A stretch of 64,000 nucleotides of DNA from Skeletonema tropicum (taxonomy: Eukaryota > Bacillariophyta > Thalassiosirophyceae > Thalassiosirales > Thalassiosiraceae). Of this stretch, positions 30,320-41,252 are shown one piece after another (within the stretch, counting starts at the first letter, position 1; the number at the start of each line of letters is the position of its first letter). The position numbers and the translations under genes were made by a program. Below the pieces are notes generated by a model. That model saw only the letters and a list, made by a program, of their open reading frames with translations, had not been told where the DNA came from and made no database searches. The stretch lies in contig CM074129.1 in the NCBI GenBank assembly GCA_037178625.1, positions 1,798,001-1,862,000 on the forward strand, read 5' to 3'.

Positions 30320-31560
30320 TTGTACGTTGGTTCATGCCTAGGCCGGACTTCTTTCTAGCAGAAAGATTGTGTTTGAGGCGATTCTTGGGGATGGCGTTCC
30401 CATGTCCGTCCATTCATATTAGGTGGATGAGTCGTACAGGTGGGACTTCAGCGTGCTTGAGCTTGAGTTTCCTAAGACAATCGGGAGTGACGGCGATAGA
30501 GAAACAGCTCTTGATGTCGTCCAAGAGAAGTTGAGTGTCGATTGGGATGGCTTCGTTGGTTGGAGTTTGAGTTGTCAAACAAGAGTTTGAGTTGTTGGAT
30601 CCTAATCTCCTCGGAGATCTCGGATAGTGGGTAGTTCACACCAACACCATTGGAGACGCTGTCTTTTCGGTCGTCGAAGCACGGGTGGTGTTGGACGCAG
30701 TTTGGATCCCATAGGTAGATGGGAGAATCTAACTGATTGGATTGTTGATTCGAAATCGTAGTCGAAAGACGCAATGATGTATGAGTTTTGAGTAGCAGCT
30801 GTCTGGCTTGAGCATGAGCATGAGATGGCTTTTACCAGGGGTGGGATACGAGTAGATGCCGCGACTTCCGGACCAATCGCTGAAATGTGATGTGAATGAT
30901 TTGTGGTTGTTATTGACCATGAGGATTTGACCCTGGAAAGGGGTGTCCGGACGGGAGTTGGTCGACGATTGTACGTTGGTTCATGACTAGGTCGGACTTC
31001 TTTCTGACAGAAAGATTGTGTTTGAGGCGATTCTTGGGGATGGCGTTCCCATGTTCGTCCATGCATATGCATATTTGGTGGATGAGTCATACAGGTAAAA
31101 CTTCAGCGTGCTTGAGCCTGAGTTTCCTAAGACAATCGGGAGTAACGACGATAGAGAAATCGTTCTTGAAATCGTCCAAGGTCCAAGAGAAGTTGAGTGT
31201 CGATTTTGGGTTGGCTTCATCTGTGAGAGCTGTTTCCTGGTTTGCTTGTTTGAGTTGTTGGATCCTAATCTCCTCGGGAATCTCAGATAACCATTGGAGA
31301 CTATCTCTTGTTTGAGGAGGGGTTCCAGTTGTTCTATTGGACGCAATTCGGATCCCATAGACAGATAGGTGACTCCATGTGATTGGATTGATGATTCGAT
31401 ATCGTAGTTGAAAGACGCAATGATGTTTGAGTTGTGCGTTGGCATTGCAGCTGTCTCTGACAGTGACTACTCGAGCATAATAGGGCTTTTACCAGGAGTG
31501 GGATGAGTAGATGCCGCAACTTCCCGAATGGTTTTGTAAGATCCGGACGAATCAGCCTCA
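30320..31560 (-). pseudogene. Two tandem ~650 bp copies of a degenerate coding sequence
   Basis: Bases ~30320-30620 and ~30970-31290 are ~85-90% alike. The minus-strand frame in both includes VTPDCLRKLKLKHAEV and GNAIPKNRLKHNLSARKKS, broken by stops and frameshifts. Downstream of each copy comes the segment that also forms the unit of the minisatellite at 31560-32546. I do not recognise the protein. A decayed mobile-element protein is a reasonable guess. The stretch 28460-30320 upstream of it holds no gene I can support. Confidence 0.45.
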
Positions 31561-32546
31561 AGGGTGGGATGGGGATGTGGATGATTGTGGATAGATGGAT
31601 GACTCCATGTGATTGGATTGCTGATTCGATATCGTAGTCGAAAGACGCAATGATGATTGAGTTGTGTATTGCAGCTGTCTAGCTCGAGAGGTTGGGATGG
31701 GATGTGGATGATTGTGGATAGATGGATGACTCCAAGTCCAAGTGATTGGATTGCTGATTCGATATCGTAGTCGAAAGACGCAATGATGATTGAGTTGTGT
31801 ATTGCAGCTGTCTAGCTCGAGAGGTTGGGATGGGATGTGGATGATTGTGGATAGAAATGTGACTCCATGTGATTGGATTGCTGATTCGGTATCGTAGTCG
31901 AAAGACGCAATGATGTTTGAGTCATGTATTGCAGCTGTCTCAGACAATGATTGTGAATAGATGGGTGACTCCAAGTCCAAGTGATTGGATTGCTGATTCG
32001 ATATCGTAGTCGAAAGACGGAATGATGTTTGAGTCATGTATTGCAGCTGTCTAGCTCGAGAGGTTAGGAATGTGGATGATTGTGGATTGATATGTGACTC
32101 CATGTGATTGGATTGCTGATTCGGTATTGTAGTCGAAAGACGCTATGATGTTTGAGTTGTGCGTTGCAGCTGTCTCAGACAATGATTGTGAATAGATGGG
32201 TGACTCCAAGTCCAAGTGATTGGATTGCTGATTCGATATCGTAGTCGAAAGACGCAATGATGTTTGAGTTGTGTATTACAGCTGTCTCAGACAGCTCGAG
32301 GTGTGATGGGATGTGGATTGTGGATGATTGTGGATAGATATGTGACTCTATGTGATTGGATTGCTGATTCTGTATCGTAGTCGAAAGACGCAATGATGTT
32401 TGAGTCATGTATTGCAGCTGTCTCAGACAATGATTGTGAATAGATGGGTGACTCCAAGTCCAAGTGATTGGATTGCTGATTCGATATTGTAGTCGAAAGA
32501 CGGAATGATGTTTGAGTCATGTATTGCAGCTGTCTAGCTCGAGAGG
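31330..32546. repeat. ~110-125 bp minisatellite, part 1
   Basis: About ten copies carrying GATATCGTAGTCGAAAGACG, spaced 110-130 bp, each with a GCAGCTGTCT-AGCTCGAG block. The array continues at 37787-38172 after the inserted retrotransposon. Confidence 0.9.
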
Positions 32547-35500
32547 AAAAATAATAATATAACAGAAATTTTAAAGTACGTCTGATTAGCCCTCTAGGGG
32601 CGAAATTATGACTAACCAACATGTGTGCTGTGTCGGTAGCATTGATAGTGCTCTATACTGCCTCCACAACTGTTTCTCAGATCGCACTCCAAGCCAGAAG
32701 ACCTAAATAGTCTCCTGGCCAGGATTAGTTCAACCATACGGTTGTTTACGTCGTCGATTTCTCGAGTTCATTGAGGACTGCGTCTATTATCGGCTGTCCC
32801 TCCTCACGATACAATACTACTCTATTTGCGTGTTCCTCGGCTTCATCAGCCACACGTTGCCGCTGAGGTGGCGGTAATGGTGGGCCAAATTCATTGAAGT
32901 AGAACGATAAAGTTCGTTGACTTTTCTTCCGCTGTTCTGCTCGCATCTCGACCGCTTGCCTGCCTATCTTGAGGTGATGCACCCACATTCGCCTAGTAGC
33001 CAAATCCATATTGCTTATTTCGTCAATACTATGATTTGCCCACCGTTGGTGAAAGCCTGGCGGCATCTCCTCTCGATGTTGACTGTACCATACCAATTGC
33101 TCTGCTAAATGTGCACTCTCTATTTGCTTGTCAAATGACTGAGTTCCATGAGCTAGTCTGTTTCGCTCATGCCACTGCGGTAGTGCAACTTCATACCAGA
33201 TCAATTTTTGGAGTTGATAAAACTGCTGGTGGGCGTCCCCATGATGAGTACTCTCCAATGCTTGATACCATTCTTTTACCAGATATCCTCTGAAGAAGTC
33301 ATCCCACCCGAGGTCACGTTGTGCTTCCAGTGCTTCCTGGATCCTCGGGTCTTCTGATGTGGTTCGAATCTCGCCCCCGTTTGCATATTGTTCTACCAAG
33401 TTTGCCACTCTGAGTAGTATTTTTCGTGATATTTTCCGGAGTCCTTTCTTCCGGAGTGCTGCTATAATTGCAGCACGTTTCGCAGCCATATCCGGGTGGG
33501 AACATTGAAACACGTGTGCTATTGTTTCGTCATCACACTGCCGACAGTTCGGACACTGCGATACTTGCGTTTCATGTTGCTTCACGTGATTCACTGGGAG
33601 GAGGCCATGCATTAGTTTGCAGGTAAATCGCTGCTGGCTAAGGGTACTTTTCCGTCTCACTTCCCCTATCGTCATCCAATACACATTGTCATATTGCTCG
33701 TCCGTCCATCCGTGTCTTCGCTTGATATATTTCCGGAGGATTGGTTCACGACGCGCTTTGTTGACGTGGCTTCGCATCCCAGCTGTGATCCACTTATTCC
33801 CTATTCGTAAAACTGCTTTTGATCCCTCATACGGCATCTGTAATATTTCTTGCTCAGGTGGTAATTGGATGGGATTCTCAATGGCTGCTGCCGTTGTTTC
33901 TCCCGCTAATTCGTCGCACGCAATGTTGATCATAGCGTTGTCATCCAATCCATCCAAGTCTTTCTCTTTTCCCAATGCGCTTTCCGTGGTTTCTAATGAA
34001 TCGCAGTCACTTTCGTCCGGTTCCGTCTTCTTTTTGGCCGTATCTTGGTGTCCCCGGACGTGCTGACTAATTACTCCAAATGGTAACTTCTGCCGTAGAT
34101 GCTGTATTGCCATCAAAAGATCTCCTTCAGGTTGTATTGTGTCCCGTCCTGTCTTCATTGGCCGATTACTCGTAAAAGCACCTGACTCATTATCAAACCA
34201 TTGAGTAATATCGTCGTCTGGCCCCAATTCTATGCCAAGATATTGTATGTGATACAGCGCTCGATACAACCCTTCCAATTCAGCTCGGTACGAGTTTACT
34301 GAGCTGACGTTTGTCATCAAAAAACATGCCTTGACATACTCGTTTTGATTAGTTGGGATAATCCATGCTGCCGCTGCCACATTGTGCACTCGAAGGACAG
34401 AACCATCACTACCTGTCTTCTTTGGCTTCATTTCCGTGCCTGGTAGGTGTGTATTTTCGGTCACGTATCCCGGAGGCTTAGCTTCCTGCTGTTGCTGTTG
34501 TGCCATCTGATACGGACGGCGAGTCCATACACCCTCATCTACCTCTGCCATTTTCATCGGATAACACTCTAGCGGTATAGCGTTGACGTCACATTCATAT
34601 TTGTAGAACCCACTTTGCACTGGTTGTTCTGTTAGCTTCTGAATAAAGCTTTCACCAGTGGCTGTCTCTCCTCGTTTGTAGATCACCCCCTTACCTCGGT
34701 AGCAGTCATACCATGTGTTCCGTTTCACCGGAAACCACTTTCCAAGTGGTATGTCAAGTTCCATTGAATTGGTGTGGTGGTGGCGACTATCCAATCTATT
34801 GCAGAATGTTTCTCGTATACACCTACGAAACAAGGAGAACCACTTCTTCGGAGGGCATGGAGTTTGCGGCCATCTCCAATCAGATCCTGCTACAAAATTG
34901 CCCCCCAGCGTTGTATTTCCAATATATTCTCCATTCTCAACCACTAGGTCTGCTAATGTGATCACTCGCATATAGATACGGACTGCATTGAGCTTTCTCA
35001 ATATCGATGGCTTTATTTTCCGTCGAATAAATGCTTCCATAATTGATTGATCGCCTTCCCTCTGCAGTGCTGGGATTGTGGCATCTTCCATCCATATCGT
35101 AGCATCTATCTCAGCTAATCGATTTTTCAAGCTCACTAGTAGTCCATTGTCCATATATGTCAGCCTTTCTTTGTACTCAAACAATGGTGTTATCAGGCCT
35201 GACTGCAGTTGCAATTCATCCAATGTGAAGAGAAAATCCTCCGCCAATGTCTTCCCATTTCTAAGCTGCTTGACAACATACTCTGACTGCAATTCAGTTT
35301 GCCTCGAATACATGTCTGGGATTTCCATCCCTCCTTGCTCCATAGGACCTCGGAGCACTGCGTCTGGTGAGTTCCTATTAAAGTGCATATATGGGAGGAA
35401 GTTGTTCCGTACGATTGTATCCATCTTTTTGCATTGTTTCTTACTGAAGGACGTCAAGTGAAGGACGTAATCCAATGTTGGCATCAATCGTTGGTAGAGT

Positions 35501-37786
35501 AGTTGCTTCGTCTCACTTGCTGTCAAGAATCCCAAAGACGTAGACTTGGAAATTCTCCTCAATTTCTCCATGATGACCTCGTACTCTTGCTTCTGGTTCC
35601 CATCGGGGCACAAGTGGTATCCCAACCCTTTATTCGGTTGATTTGGTGACTTAAACTGTATCACTGACTTGGCACCTTTATGATCCTCCAGGAGGATTGT
35701 TTCATCTATTGCCATGATTGGTTTTAGTTCCCCTCGTACCACTTGCCACGCTAATGCCTGCCACGCACATTTGTGGTAGGCAAGTGATTGGCCTGAATAT
35801 CGTACGACCTCATTCCACATCGTAGAGCTCAATTTCATCCTTTCGATCAGTTCATCCAGCGGTCGTTCACTGCCGTAATCTGCAGAGACATTTCCGTCAT
35901 TATCATCAACGTAGCTTACGTTATGACGCTTCATCATCCGTTCCCCGAAACAACCATGTAATTCCAGTCCCGGTGCCAATTCTGCGTGCGTTTTCAGGAT
36001 CCCACTACTACATGCCGTGAACAGCGCCGGATTGTCTGCTTTTCCTTGGATCTCTCCTGAAATCTGATAATCCCCTGGTTCTTCTGAGTATATATCATTC
36101 GATACCCCGAGCCCAGTTCTCACATTGCGTTTCATTCCGCGTAGTGCTTCCGCTCTTGCTCTCAGGATCCTGTCACTGAAGTTCCTTTTCGCCATTTCTA
36201 TGTTCGACAATGACGGCTGCATTCGATCATAGCACGCTATACAGTCATAATACAGCATGCCTATTGTTGATTTCTTTGCTCGTGCCGCTTCGAATGTCAA
36301 CAATTTGATCATAGCTGCATCAATTGAGTTTCTATCTTTCCGAGATCCCCACTGTTCATCTGACAGCTCCCCGGTAGACTCCATCTTTTTTGAAAACTCT
36401 CTTGCAAAAAATTTCAGTGCCGTGTTGAAATCAGCCTCTAATAACCCTATGATTCGGAGTTGGTTTATCTGCCGGTTACCTTTTTTCTTTTCCAGCATTA
36501 CATCCGTCATACTCTTCCATCGTTCAGGGGCGAAACCATATATAAACGGCAGGCTAATCATTATCGACAACCAATCTGCGAACTCATTGTCAGCTACCAT
36601 AGCTTTCCACACCGTATAATGTAGGTCTCCGTTAGAAGCAGTCTTTTCTTTGGCGTTTCGGAATGCCTCTTGCAGTTGAGCAGAAGTTATTGAGCCCACG
36701 GTTTCCTCCATTGCTACTTCTTTTTCTGTTTGTTTGAGTTGACTCATCCACGCTGCTAGAGTATCACTAATCTCCATTTCTTCGTTCGTGGTTGGGTCTA
36801 ACACTCGATAATTTCCTTCGAGTATTTGCTTCACCTCCTCCGTTCCCTCAGCACTTATCAATTGCTGTACTGGGGGTTGAGTCGATGGCCCCCCTTCCAT
36901 TGCTACCTGTTGCAAATGCCGTTTGTTCCGCTGTAGTATTCTACCTTCGATAGCCGTTTGGGATGTAATTGCCTCCCATTGGAACGGTGATTTGTCAATT
37001 ATCTCATCTATCTTCAGTGACCCATTTTCTCGGACAATTACTTTGACGGGATATGCATTCTTATCCGGTACCTTCAATGAATGGTGGGCATAGAATTCTT
37101 TTTCCATGATTGGTTTTCCTTGAGACGTTTGTTGTATGACTGCATGCGTTTCAAATACTCCTTTATCATAATGGTACAATTCTTCCATATCTTCAGAGTA
37201 CATCCACTCATGGCTCGGGACGTCTATGCGATCAAGTCCAACACGTTGCCCTTTTGTAAGGATACTAAGCTTCCGATTCGTTGATGCTGCTCTTGTCGTT
37301 CGTATCATTGCGTTCATTTTAGCTTCCCAGTCTCCGCCATCTTTTCTTGCTGATGATTGAGCTTGAACTTCGAGCCATCCAATCCTCTTTTCTGCACAAT
37401 CCTTCTGGATTTCCCATAGCACTTTACGTGCTTCCCTGACCTTTACTTTCAAATCTTTAACTTTCATCTGCTCGTAATTACTCGTCAGATCATATCCAAG
37501 TCTTGCTGCAAGTTTGGTCAGTCCTACACTTGGGGGTGCTCGCCTACGCTGGCAGTCCAACATTGCCTTATACAGCAGTACTTTCTGCCCTGCCAACGTC
37601 AGTTCCGGACTGCGAAAGTACCCATATCGGCGACGTGATGTCTTTTTCAGAGTTGCCCTGATGATATCAGTATATTCCTTATCCAATGCGTTATATGCAC
37701 GCTTCGCCTCCGTCGTACATCCTTCCTCATGGAACTTCGCAACTAGGATGGGGACTTTAAGTTGAATGTTCTTGTCCTCCATCCCT
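32547..37786 (-). mobile_element. Non-LTR retrotransposon inserted in the minisatellite
   Basis: Flanked by 16 bp direct repeats TGTCTAGCTCGAGAGG at 32531-32546 and 37787-37802. The 3' end (low coordinates) has an AT-rich tail (minus strand ...TTATATTATTATTTTT). The 5' end starts four bases before an ATG, with no 5' UTR and no endonuclease domain, so the copy is 5'-truncated. A second, 41 bp stub of the same 3' end is at 61934-61974. The RT-RNase H frame is fully open, suggesting a young insertion. Confidence 0.9.
32746..37782 (-). CDS. Retrotransposon polyprotein: reverse transcriptase plus RNase H
   Basis: From MEDKNIQLK at 37782 the frame runs 1678 residues without a stop. It also reads on upstream into the minisatellite, to 37842. 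RT motifs in order: LYYDCIACYDRM (motif A), QGKADNPALFTACSSG (motif B) and NVSYVDDNDG (motif C, YVDD near residue 623). After ~450 residues comes RNase H: TGSDGSVLRV (first Asp), SYRAELEGLYRALYHI (Glu), QWFDNESGAF (Asp) and RGHQD. A zinc knuckle CPNCRQC...HVFQC follows, then a C-terminal region with SQRTLSFYFNEFGPPLPP. No APE or restriction-like endonuclease is seen, consistent with loss of the 5' part. The catalytic residues look intact. Confidence 0.88.
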   Translation of the reverse strand: MEDKNIQLKVPILVAKFHEEGCTTEAKRAYNALDKEYTDIIRATLKKTSRRRYGYFRSPELTLAGQKVLLYKAMLDCQRRRAPPSVGLTKLAARLGYDLTSNYEQMKVKDLKVKVREARKVLWEIQKDCAEKRIGWLEVQAQSSARKDGGDWEAKMNAMIRTTRAASTNRKLSILTKGQRVGLDRIDVPSHEWMYSEDMEELYHYDKGVFETHAVIQQTSQGKPIMEKEFYAHHSLKVPDKNAYPVKVIVRENGSLKIDEIIDKSPFQWEAITSQTAIEGRILQRNKRHLQQVAMEGGPSTQPPVQQLISAEGTEEVKQILEGNYRVLDPTTNEEMEISDTLAAWMSQLKQTEKEVAMEETVGSITSAQLQEAFRNAKEKTASNGDLHYTVWKAMVADNEFADWLSIMISLPFIYGFAPERWKSMTDVMLEKKKGNRQINQLRIIGLLEADFNTALKFFAREFSKKMESTGELSDEQWGSRKDRNSIDAAMIKLLTFEAARAKKSTIGMLYYDCIACYDRMQPSLSNIEMAKRNFSDRILRARAEALRGMKRNVRTGLGVSNDIYSEEPGDYQISGEIQGKADNPALFTACSSGILKTHAELAPGLELHGCFGERMMKRHNVSYVDDNDGNVSADYGSERPLDELIERMKLSSTMWNEVVRYSGQSLAYHKCAWQALAWQVVRGELKPIMAIDETILLEDHKGAKSVIQFKSPNQPNKGLGYHLCPDGNQKQEYEVIMEKLRRISKSTSLGFLTASETKQLLYQRLMPTLDYVLHLTSFSKKQCKKMDTIVRNNFLPYMHFNRNSPDAVLRGPMEQGGMEIPDMYSRQTELQSEYVVKQLRNGKTLAEDFLFTLDELQLQSGLITPLFEYKERLTYMDNGLLVSLKNRLAEIDATIWMEDATIPALQREGDQSIMEAFIRRKIKPSILRKLNAVRIYMRVITLADLVVENGEYIGNTTLGGNFVAGSDWRWPQTPCPPKKWFSLFRRCIRETFCNRLDSRHHHTNSMELDIPLGKWFPVKRNTWYDCYRGKGVIYKRGETATGESFIQKLTEQPVQSGFYKYECDVNAIPLECYPMKMAEVDEGVWTRRPYQMAQQQQQEAKPPGYVTENTHLPGTEMKPKKTGSDGSVLRVHNVAAAAWIIPTNQNEYVKACFLMTNVSSVNSYRAELEGLYRALYHIQYLGIELGPDDDITQWFDNESGAFTSNRPMKTGRDTIQPEGDLLMAIQHLRQKLPFGVISQHVRGHQDTAKKKTEPDESDCDSLETTESALGKEKDLDGLDDNAMINIACDELAGETTAAAIENPIQLPPEQEILQMPYEGSKAVLRIGNKWITAGMRSHVNKARREPILRKYIKRRHGWTDEQYDNVYWMTIGEVRRKSTLSQQRFTCKLMHGLLPVNHVKQHETQVSQCPNCRQCDDETIAHVFQCSHPDMAAKRAAIIAALRKKGLRKISRKILLRVANLVEQYANGGEIRTTSEDPRIQEALEAQRDLGWDDFFRGYLVKEWYQALESTHHGDAHQQFYQLQKLIWYEVALPQWHERNRLAHGTQSFDKQIESAHLAEQLVWYSQHREEMPPGFHQRWANHSIDEISNMDLATRRMWVHHLKIGRQAVEMRAEQRKKSQRTLSFYFNEFGPPLPPPQRQRVADEAEEHANRVVLYREEGQPIIDAVLNELEKSTT

Positions 37787-38172
37787 TGTCTAGCTCGAGA
37801 GGTTAGGAATGTGGATGATTGTGGATTGATATGTGACTCCATGTGATTGGATTGCTGATTCGGTATTGTAGTCGAAAGACGCTATGATGTTTGAGTTGTG
37901 CGTTGCAGCTGTCTCAGACAATGATTGTGAATAGATGGGTGACTCCAAGTCCAAGTGATTGGATTGCTGATTCGATATCGTAGTCGAAAGACGCAATGAT
38001 GTTTGAGTTGTGTATTGCAGCTGTGTCAGACAGCTCGAGGTGTGATGGGATGTGGATTGTGGATGATTGTGGATAGATGGGTGACTCTATGTGATTGGGT
38101 TGCTGATTCGGTATTGTAGTCGAAAGACTCAATGATGTTTGAGTTGTGTATTGTAGCTGTCTCTGACAGCTC
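37787..38172. repeat. ~110 bp minisatellite, part 2
   Basis: Continuation of the 31330-32546 array on the other side of the retrotransposon: three further copies with the same GTCGAAAGACG core. Confidence 0.9.
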
Positions 38173-38307
38173 GAACAGGATAGGGCTTTTACCAGAAAAG
38201 TGGGACAAGTAGATGCCGCAACTTCCCGAATGGTTTTGTAAGATCCAGATGAATCGGCCGCTAGGGTGGGATGGGATGCGAATGATTGTGGTTGTTAGTA
38301 AACAAGA

Positions 38308-38860
38308 GGATTTGACCCTGAAAAGGGGATCCGAATGGTAATAGGGATTGCCTATTTGTGTGTTGGGCCCTGTAAGCCGGTACACGTGCTCTCGCCTGGG
38401 GCAATGAGACTAAGACTCCCGTGGGGAGGTTGTCATTCAGCCACGTAGTGGTTTGAGAGACAGTTGGATGAGGATTTGACCCTGAAAAAGGGGGATCCGA
38501 ATGGTAATAGGGATTGCCTATTTGTGTGTTGGGCCCTGTAAGCCGGTACACGTGCTCTCGCCTGGGGCAATGAGACTAAAGACTCCCGTGGGGAGGTTGT
38601 CATTCAGCCACGTAGTGGTTTGAGAGACAGTTGGATGAGGATTTGACCCTGAAAAGGGGATCCGAATGGTAATAGGGATTGCCTATTTGTGTGTTGGGCC
38701 CTGTAAGCCGGTACACGTGCTCTCGCCTGGGGCAATGAGACTAAGACTCCCGTGGGGAGGTTGTCATTCAGCCACGCAGTGGTTTGAGAGACAGTTGGAT
38801 GAGGATTTGACCCTGAAAAAGGGGGATCCGAATGGTAATAGGGATTGCCTATTTGTGTGT
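38308..38860. repeat. ~165 bp tandem array, 3.3 copies
   Basis: Units start GGATTTGACCCTGAAAA at 38308, 38472, 38639 and 38803 (spacing 164-167 bp) and are nearly identical. The start of the unit matches 30913-30940, so it derives from the same degenerate sequence as the neighbouring pseudogene copies. Confidence 0.95.
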
Positions 38861-39069
38861 CGAGTGGGGCTTGATCGATGTTGCTTGTACCAGTTTCGAA
38901 GAACTGGTGAATTTGGTGGGTCTCTTTGGCGAATCGTGGGCAAGGTTGTCGTTTGGAATGTTCGAGGAAGCGGGTAGTCTTGGATTGATCTTGATCGGTC
39001 AATTGTGAGATCTTGGAGATCTCTTTTGCGAGGTTCTCATGACGGATTTGATCCAGTTTCGGGGAGATG

Positions 39070-39472
39070 GGCTAAGTGTATGGTCAGGCTCCCTAAAAAT
39101 GGCTAATTTATCTGTTCTCAGCCGCTACTGGGGCTAACCTACCCTTTTATAGGCTTAAAATGCTCGTCTCGATGAGCTTGTTCCAAATCAATGAGTTGCT
39201 TCCAAAAATAAAAAATATTTTGTTAGCCCCATTTGGCCCCATTCCCTAGCTTGCCTTGGGGGTTAACCCCCAAAAAGAAGCCCCATCTCCAATTTACCCT
39301 GGTCTTCAGCTCCATATCACAATTCATTTCACCACGATTCAAAACCTTGCCAAGCAAAGCATGGATTTGAACTCCTCTCACTCCCAGCTTTCCAACGCTA
39401 TGTTGATCACTTCTTGAAGTCAAATACTCATTGAGAACAGATTTGCTGGGGAGCCTGACCATACACTTAGCC
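39070..39472. mobile_element. MITE with 24 bp inverted repeats and probable 4 bp target duplication
   Basis: Perfect inverted repeats begin GGCTAAGTGTATGGTCAGGC at each end, with a second homologous patch (ATCTGTTCTCA) further in. Flanking GATG at 39066-39069 and 39473-39476 may be the target duplication. 403 bp, non-coding. Confidence 0.8.
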
Positions 39473-39509
39473 GATGGTGTCAAGGAACGAAGTGGTGTGA
39501 TGCAGATCC

Positions 39510-39616
39510 ATATAAGACCGGCGCAAACAAAATGTGCTAGGGTAAATTTTTTCTGCAGGCTTGGCGCTAGATATTTTAAATTACCCTAGCTCATTTTATT
39601 TGCGCCTGTCTTATAT
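39510..39616. mobile_element. 107 bp foldback MITE
   Basis: The two ~42 bp arms (ATATAAGACCGGCGCAAAC... and its inverse complement) are ~90% complementary and leave only a ~20 bp centre. It is a short hairpin element 34 bp to the right of the 39070-39472 MITE. Confidence 0.75.
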
Positions 39617-40023
39617 TGTCATTGGTGTTGTTTTCGAGGGAAATAGATTTTTGGAGATCCTTCCGAAATCGTTGTTGTTGTTGCTGTTGTTGTTGGTAGA
39701 CATTTCTAAATGAGATTGAAAGTTTAATGCTTGTATTGATTCAGTTGATTCGGGTAGTCCTCTTTTCGAAGCAACTGACATTGTCGTATGATTGGAGAGC
39801 TATTGCTTTGCTGAGTAGTTCTTGAAGAACAATGAGGGCGACCAAGAGAGAGCCAAGAGGGAGAGCCGAGCGTTCGACGCCGATCTTTGTTGCTCCCTGT
39901 GCTCCCTTGGCGCGCCAGATCTCCAATCGAGACTCCTCACTTATCGGAACAACAGACTCTTCGTTCACTTGTCGCTTGATAATAGTCCATGACCGACGCT
40001 CTTTTTCTTGCAGATATGTAATC

Positions 40024-40854
40024 ATGAGAATAAAACGCCACGCAGTCACGAAGAGTGAGTCATCAATTTGGCTCCTCCGAATCGCTGCAAGTCTCTTTGT
40101 TGCTATCACGACATTCTTGATGATTAGTGGATTGATTCACTTTCTATCGAGCAGCGGTAACAGCGGGAATGATGTATTTAAGAAGATTCGACGAGGTGCT
40201 GACACGACATCTGTCGCGATAGCAGAGAGTAGCGCAAACACTGCAAAACGAAATGAAAATGATGTTGATGCATCTTCTATTGCAGATGAGCAAAGCAATC
40301 ACAGCAACAATGAGAACATCTTGTCACTCACAATCGAAACTTCTCCACCGATTACAATTCGAATAGCCGTACTAAAGAAGGAATGCCCCAAAGCATACGA
40401 GTTCCTATCCTTCATGGTAGACAATCAACAGACGGAATGCAGGCCGTGCACGATATACAGAGGTGAACCAGTGCCAAGCTATTGGGGCAGTGAAGACTAT
40501 CCCGACCGATACTTTGACGGAGGACGATGGGGACCTCCGTATGCTTTAGTTCAAGGAGGGTTGGTCAATAGTAAGTTCAACAAGGTGGAACAAGACAATC
40601 ATCGTCCAAAGATATTACAGCGGGGCATGGTTGCATGGGCTGGAGGGAATTCGATACACTTCTTTATTGCCTTGGCGGATCATCCGGAGTGGGGTGATGT
40701 TCATACCGCTTGGGGGGAGGTGTTGACGGAGGATATGGCGCTGGTGGATGCGTTGGTGAAGGAGCGTCCTTTGAAAGTGTTGGAGCGTAATAATCCAGTG
40801 TTGACGTACTTTGTGGAGCCGATGCAATTTCATCTTGAGTGGGAGGGGGGTTGA
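40024..40854 (+). CDS. Membrane-anchored cyclophilin-like protein
   Basis: The frame is open from 39832, but the ATG at 40024 gives MRIKRHAVTKSESSIWLLRIAASLFVAITTFLMISGLIHFL, a short basic tail and one membrane segment (signal anchor), which is the better start. A Ser/Asn-rich linker follows. Then comes a ~170-residue domain with IRIAVLKKECPKAYEFL, YALVQGGLVNS, LQRGMVAWAGG, HFFIALADHPEWGDVHTAWGEV and MALVDALVKE. These match the order of the cyclophilin fold (FFI...FGKV...VVD in CypA). Several active-site residues of CypA are not obvious, so isomerase activity is doubtful. Probably a type II protein of the secretory pathway. 276 residues, single exon. Confidence 0.7.
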   Translation: MRIKRHAVTKSESSIWLLRIAASLFVAITTFLMISGLIHFLSSSGNSGNDVFKKIRRGADTTSVAIAESSANTAKRNENDVDASSIADEQSNHSNNENILSLTIETSPPITIRIAVLKKECPKAYEFLSFMVDNQQTECRPCTIYRGEPVPSYWGSEDYPDRYFDGGRWGPPYALVQGGLVNSKFNKVEQDNHRPKILQRGMVAWAGGNSIHFFIALADHPEWGDVHTAWGEVLTEDMALVDALVKERPLKVLERNNPVLTYFVEPMQFHLEWEGG

Positions 40855-41132
40855 TGAACGTATGATTGAAGTAGCAGTGTTGAGTGTTGCATGTTCAAGA
40901 CGATTGAAGATAAAATCGTATTGTAAGAATAGACGAAATCGTAAGAAGATCACGTTTGATCGCCATGCCGATGCTGCATGTAACGATTCATTTTCATTTC
41001 AACATCATGCACATACTTAACAAAACAACATGTAGATAGTAGATACTTATCGGGGGGGAGTATCCTATCCCCTTCCAATTCTGGCAGAGTCGAGTAATGT
41101 TTTGATGAGGCAGGCTCACGGCTCACGACCTT
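40855..41132. other. 3' flank of the cyclophilin-like gene and target site of retrotransposon copy 2
   Basis: No gene. The last bases are the target sequence GGTTTGAGTTAAAGTTAAT (41133-41151), duplicated at 47662-47680. Confidence 0.7.
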
Positions 41133-41252
41133 GGTTTGAGTTAAAGTTAATTAAATAAATAAATAAATACAAAATTTATCAGATTAGATATCTACACAAG
41201 TATAATCTGGACCTGCTTAGGTACAATGTACGGTCTTTTACTGCCGAAAGGC

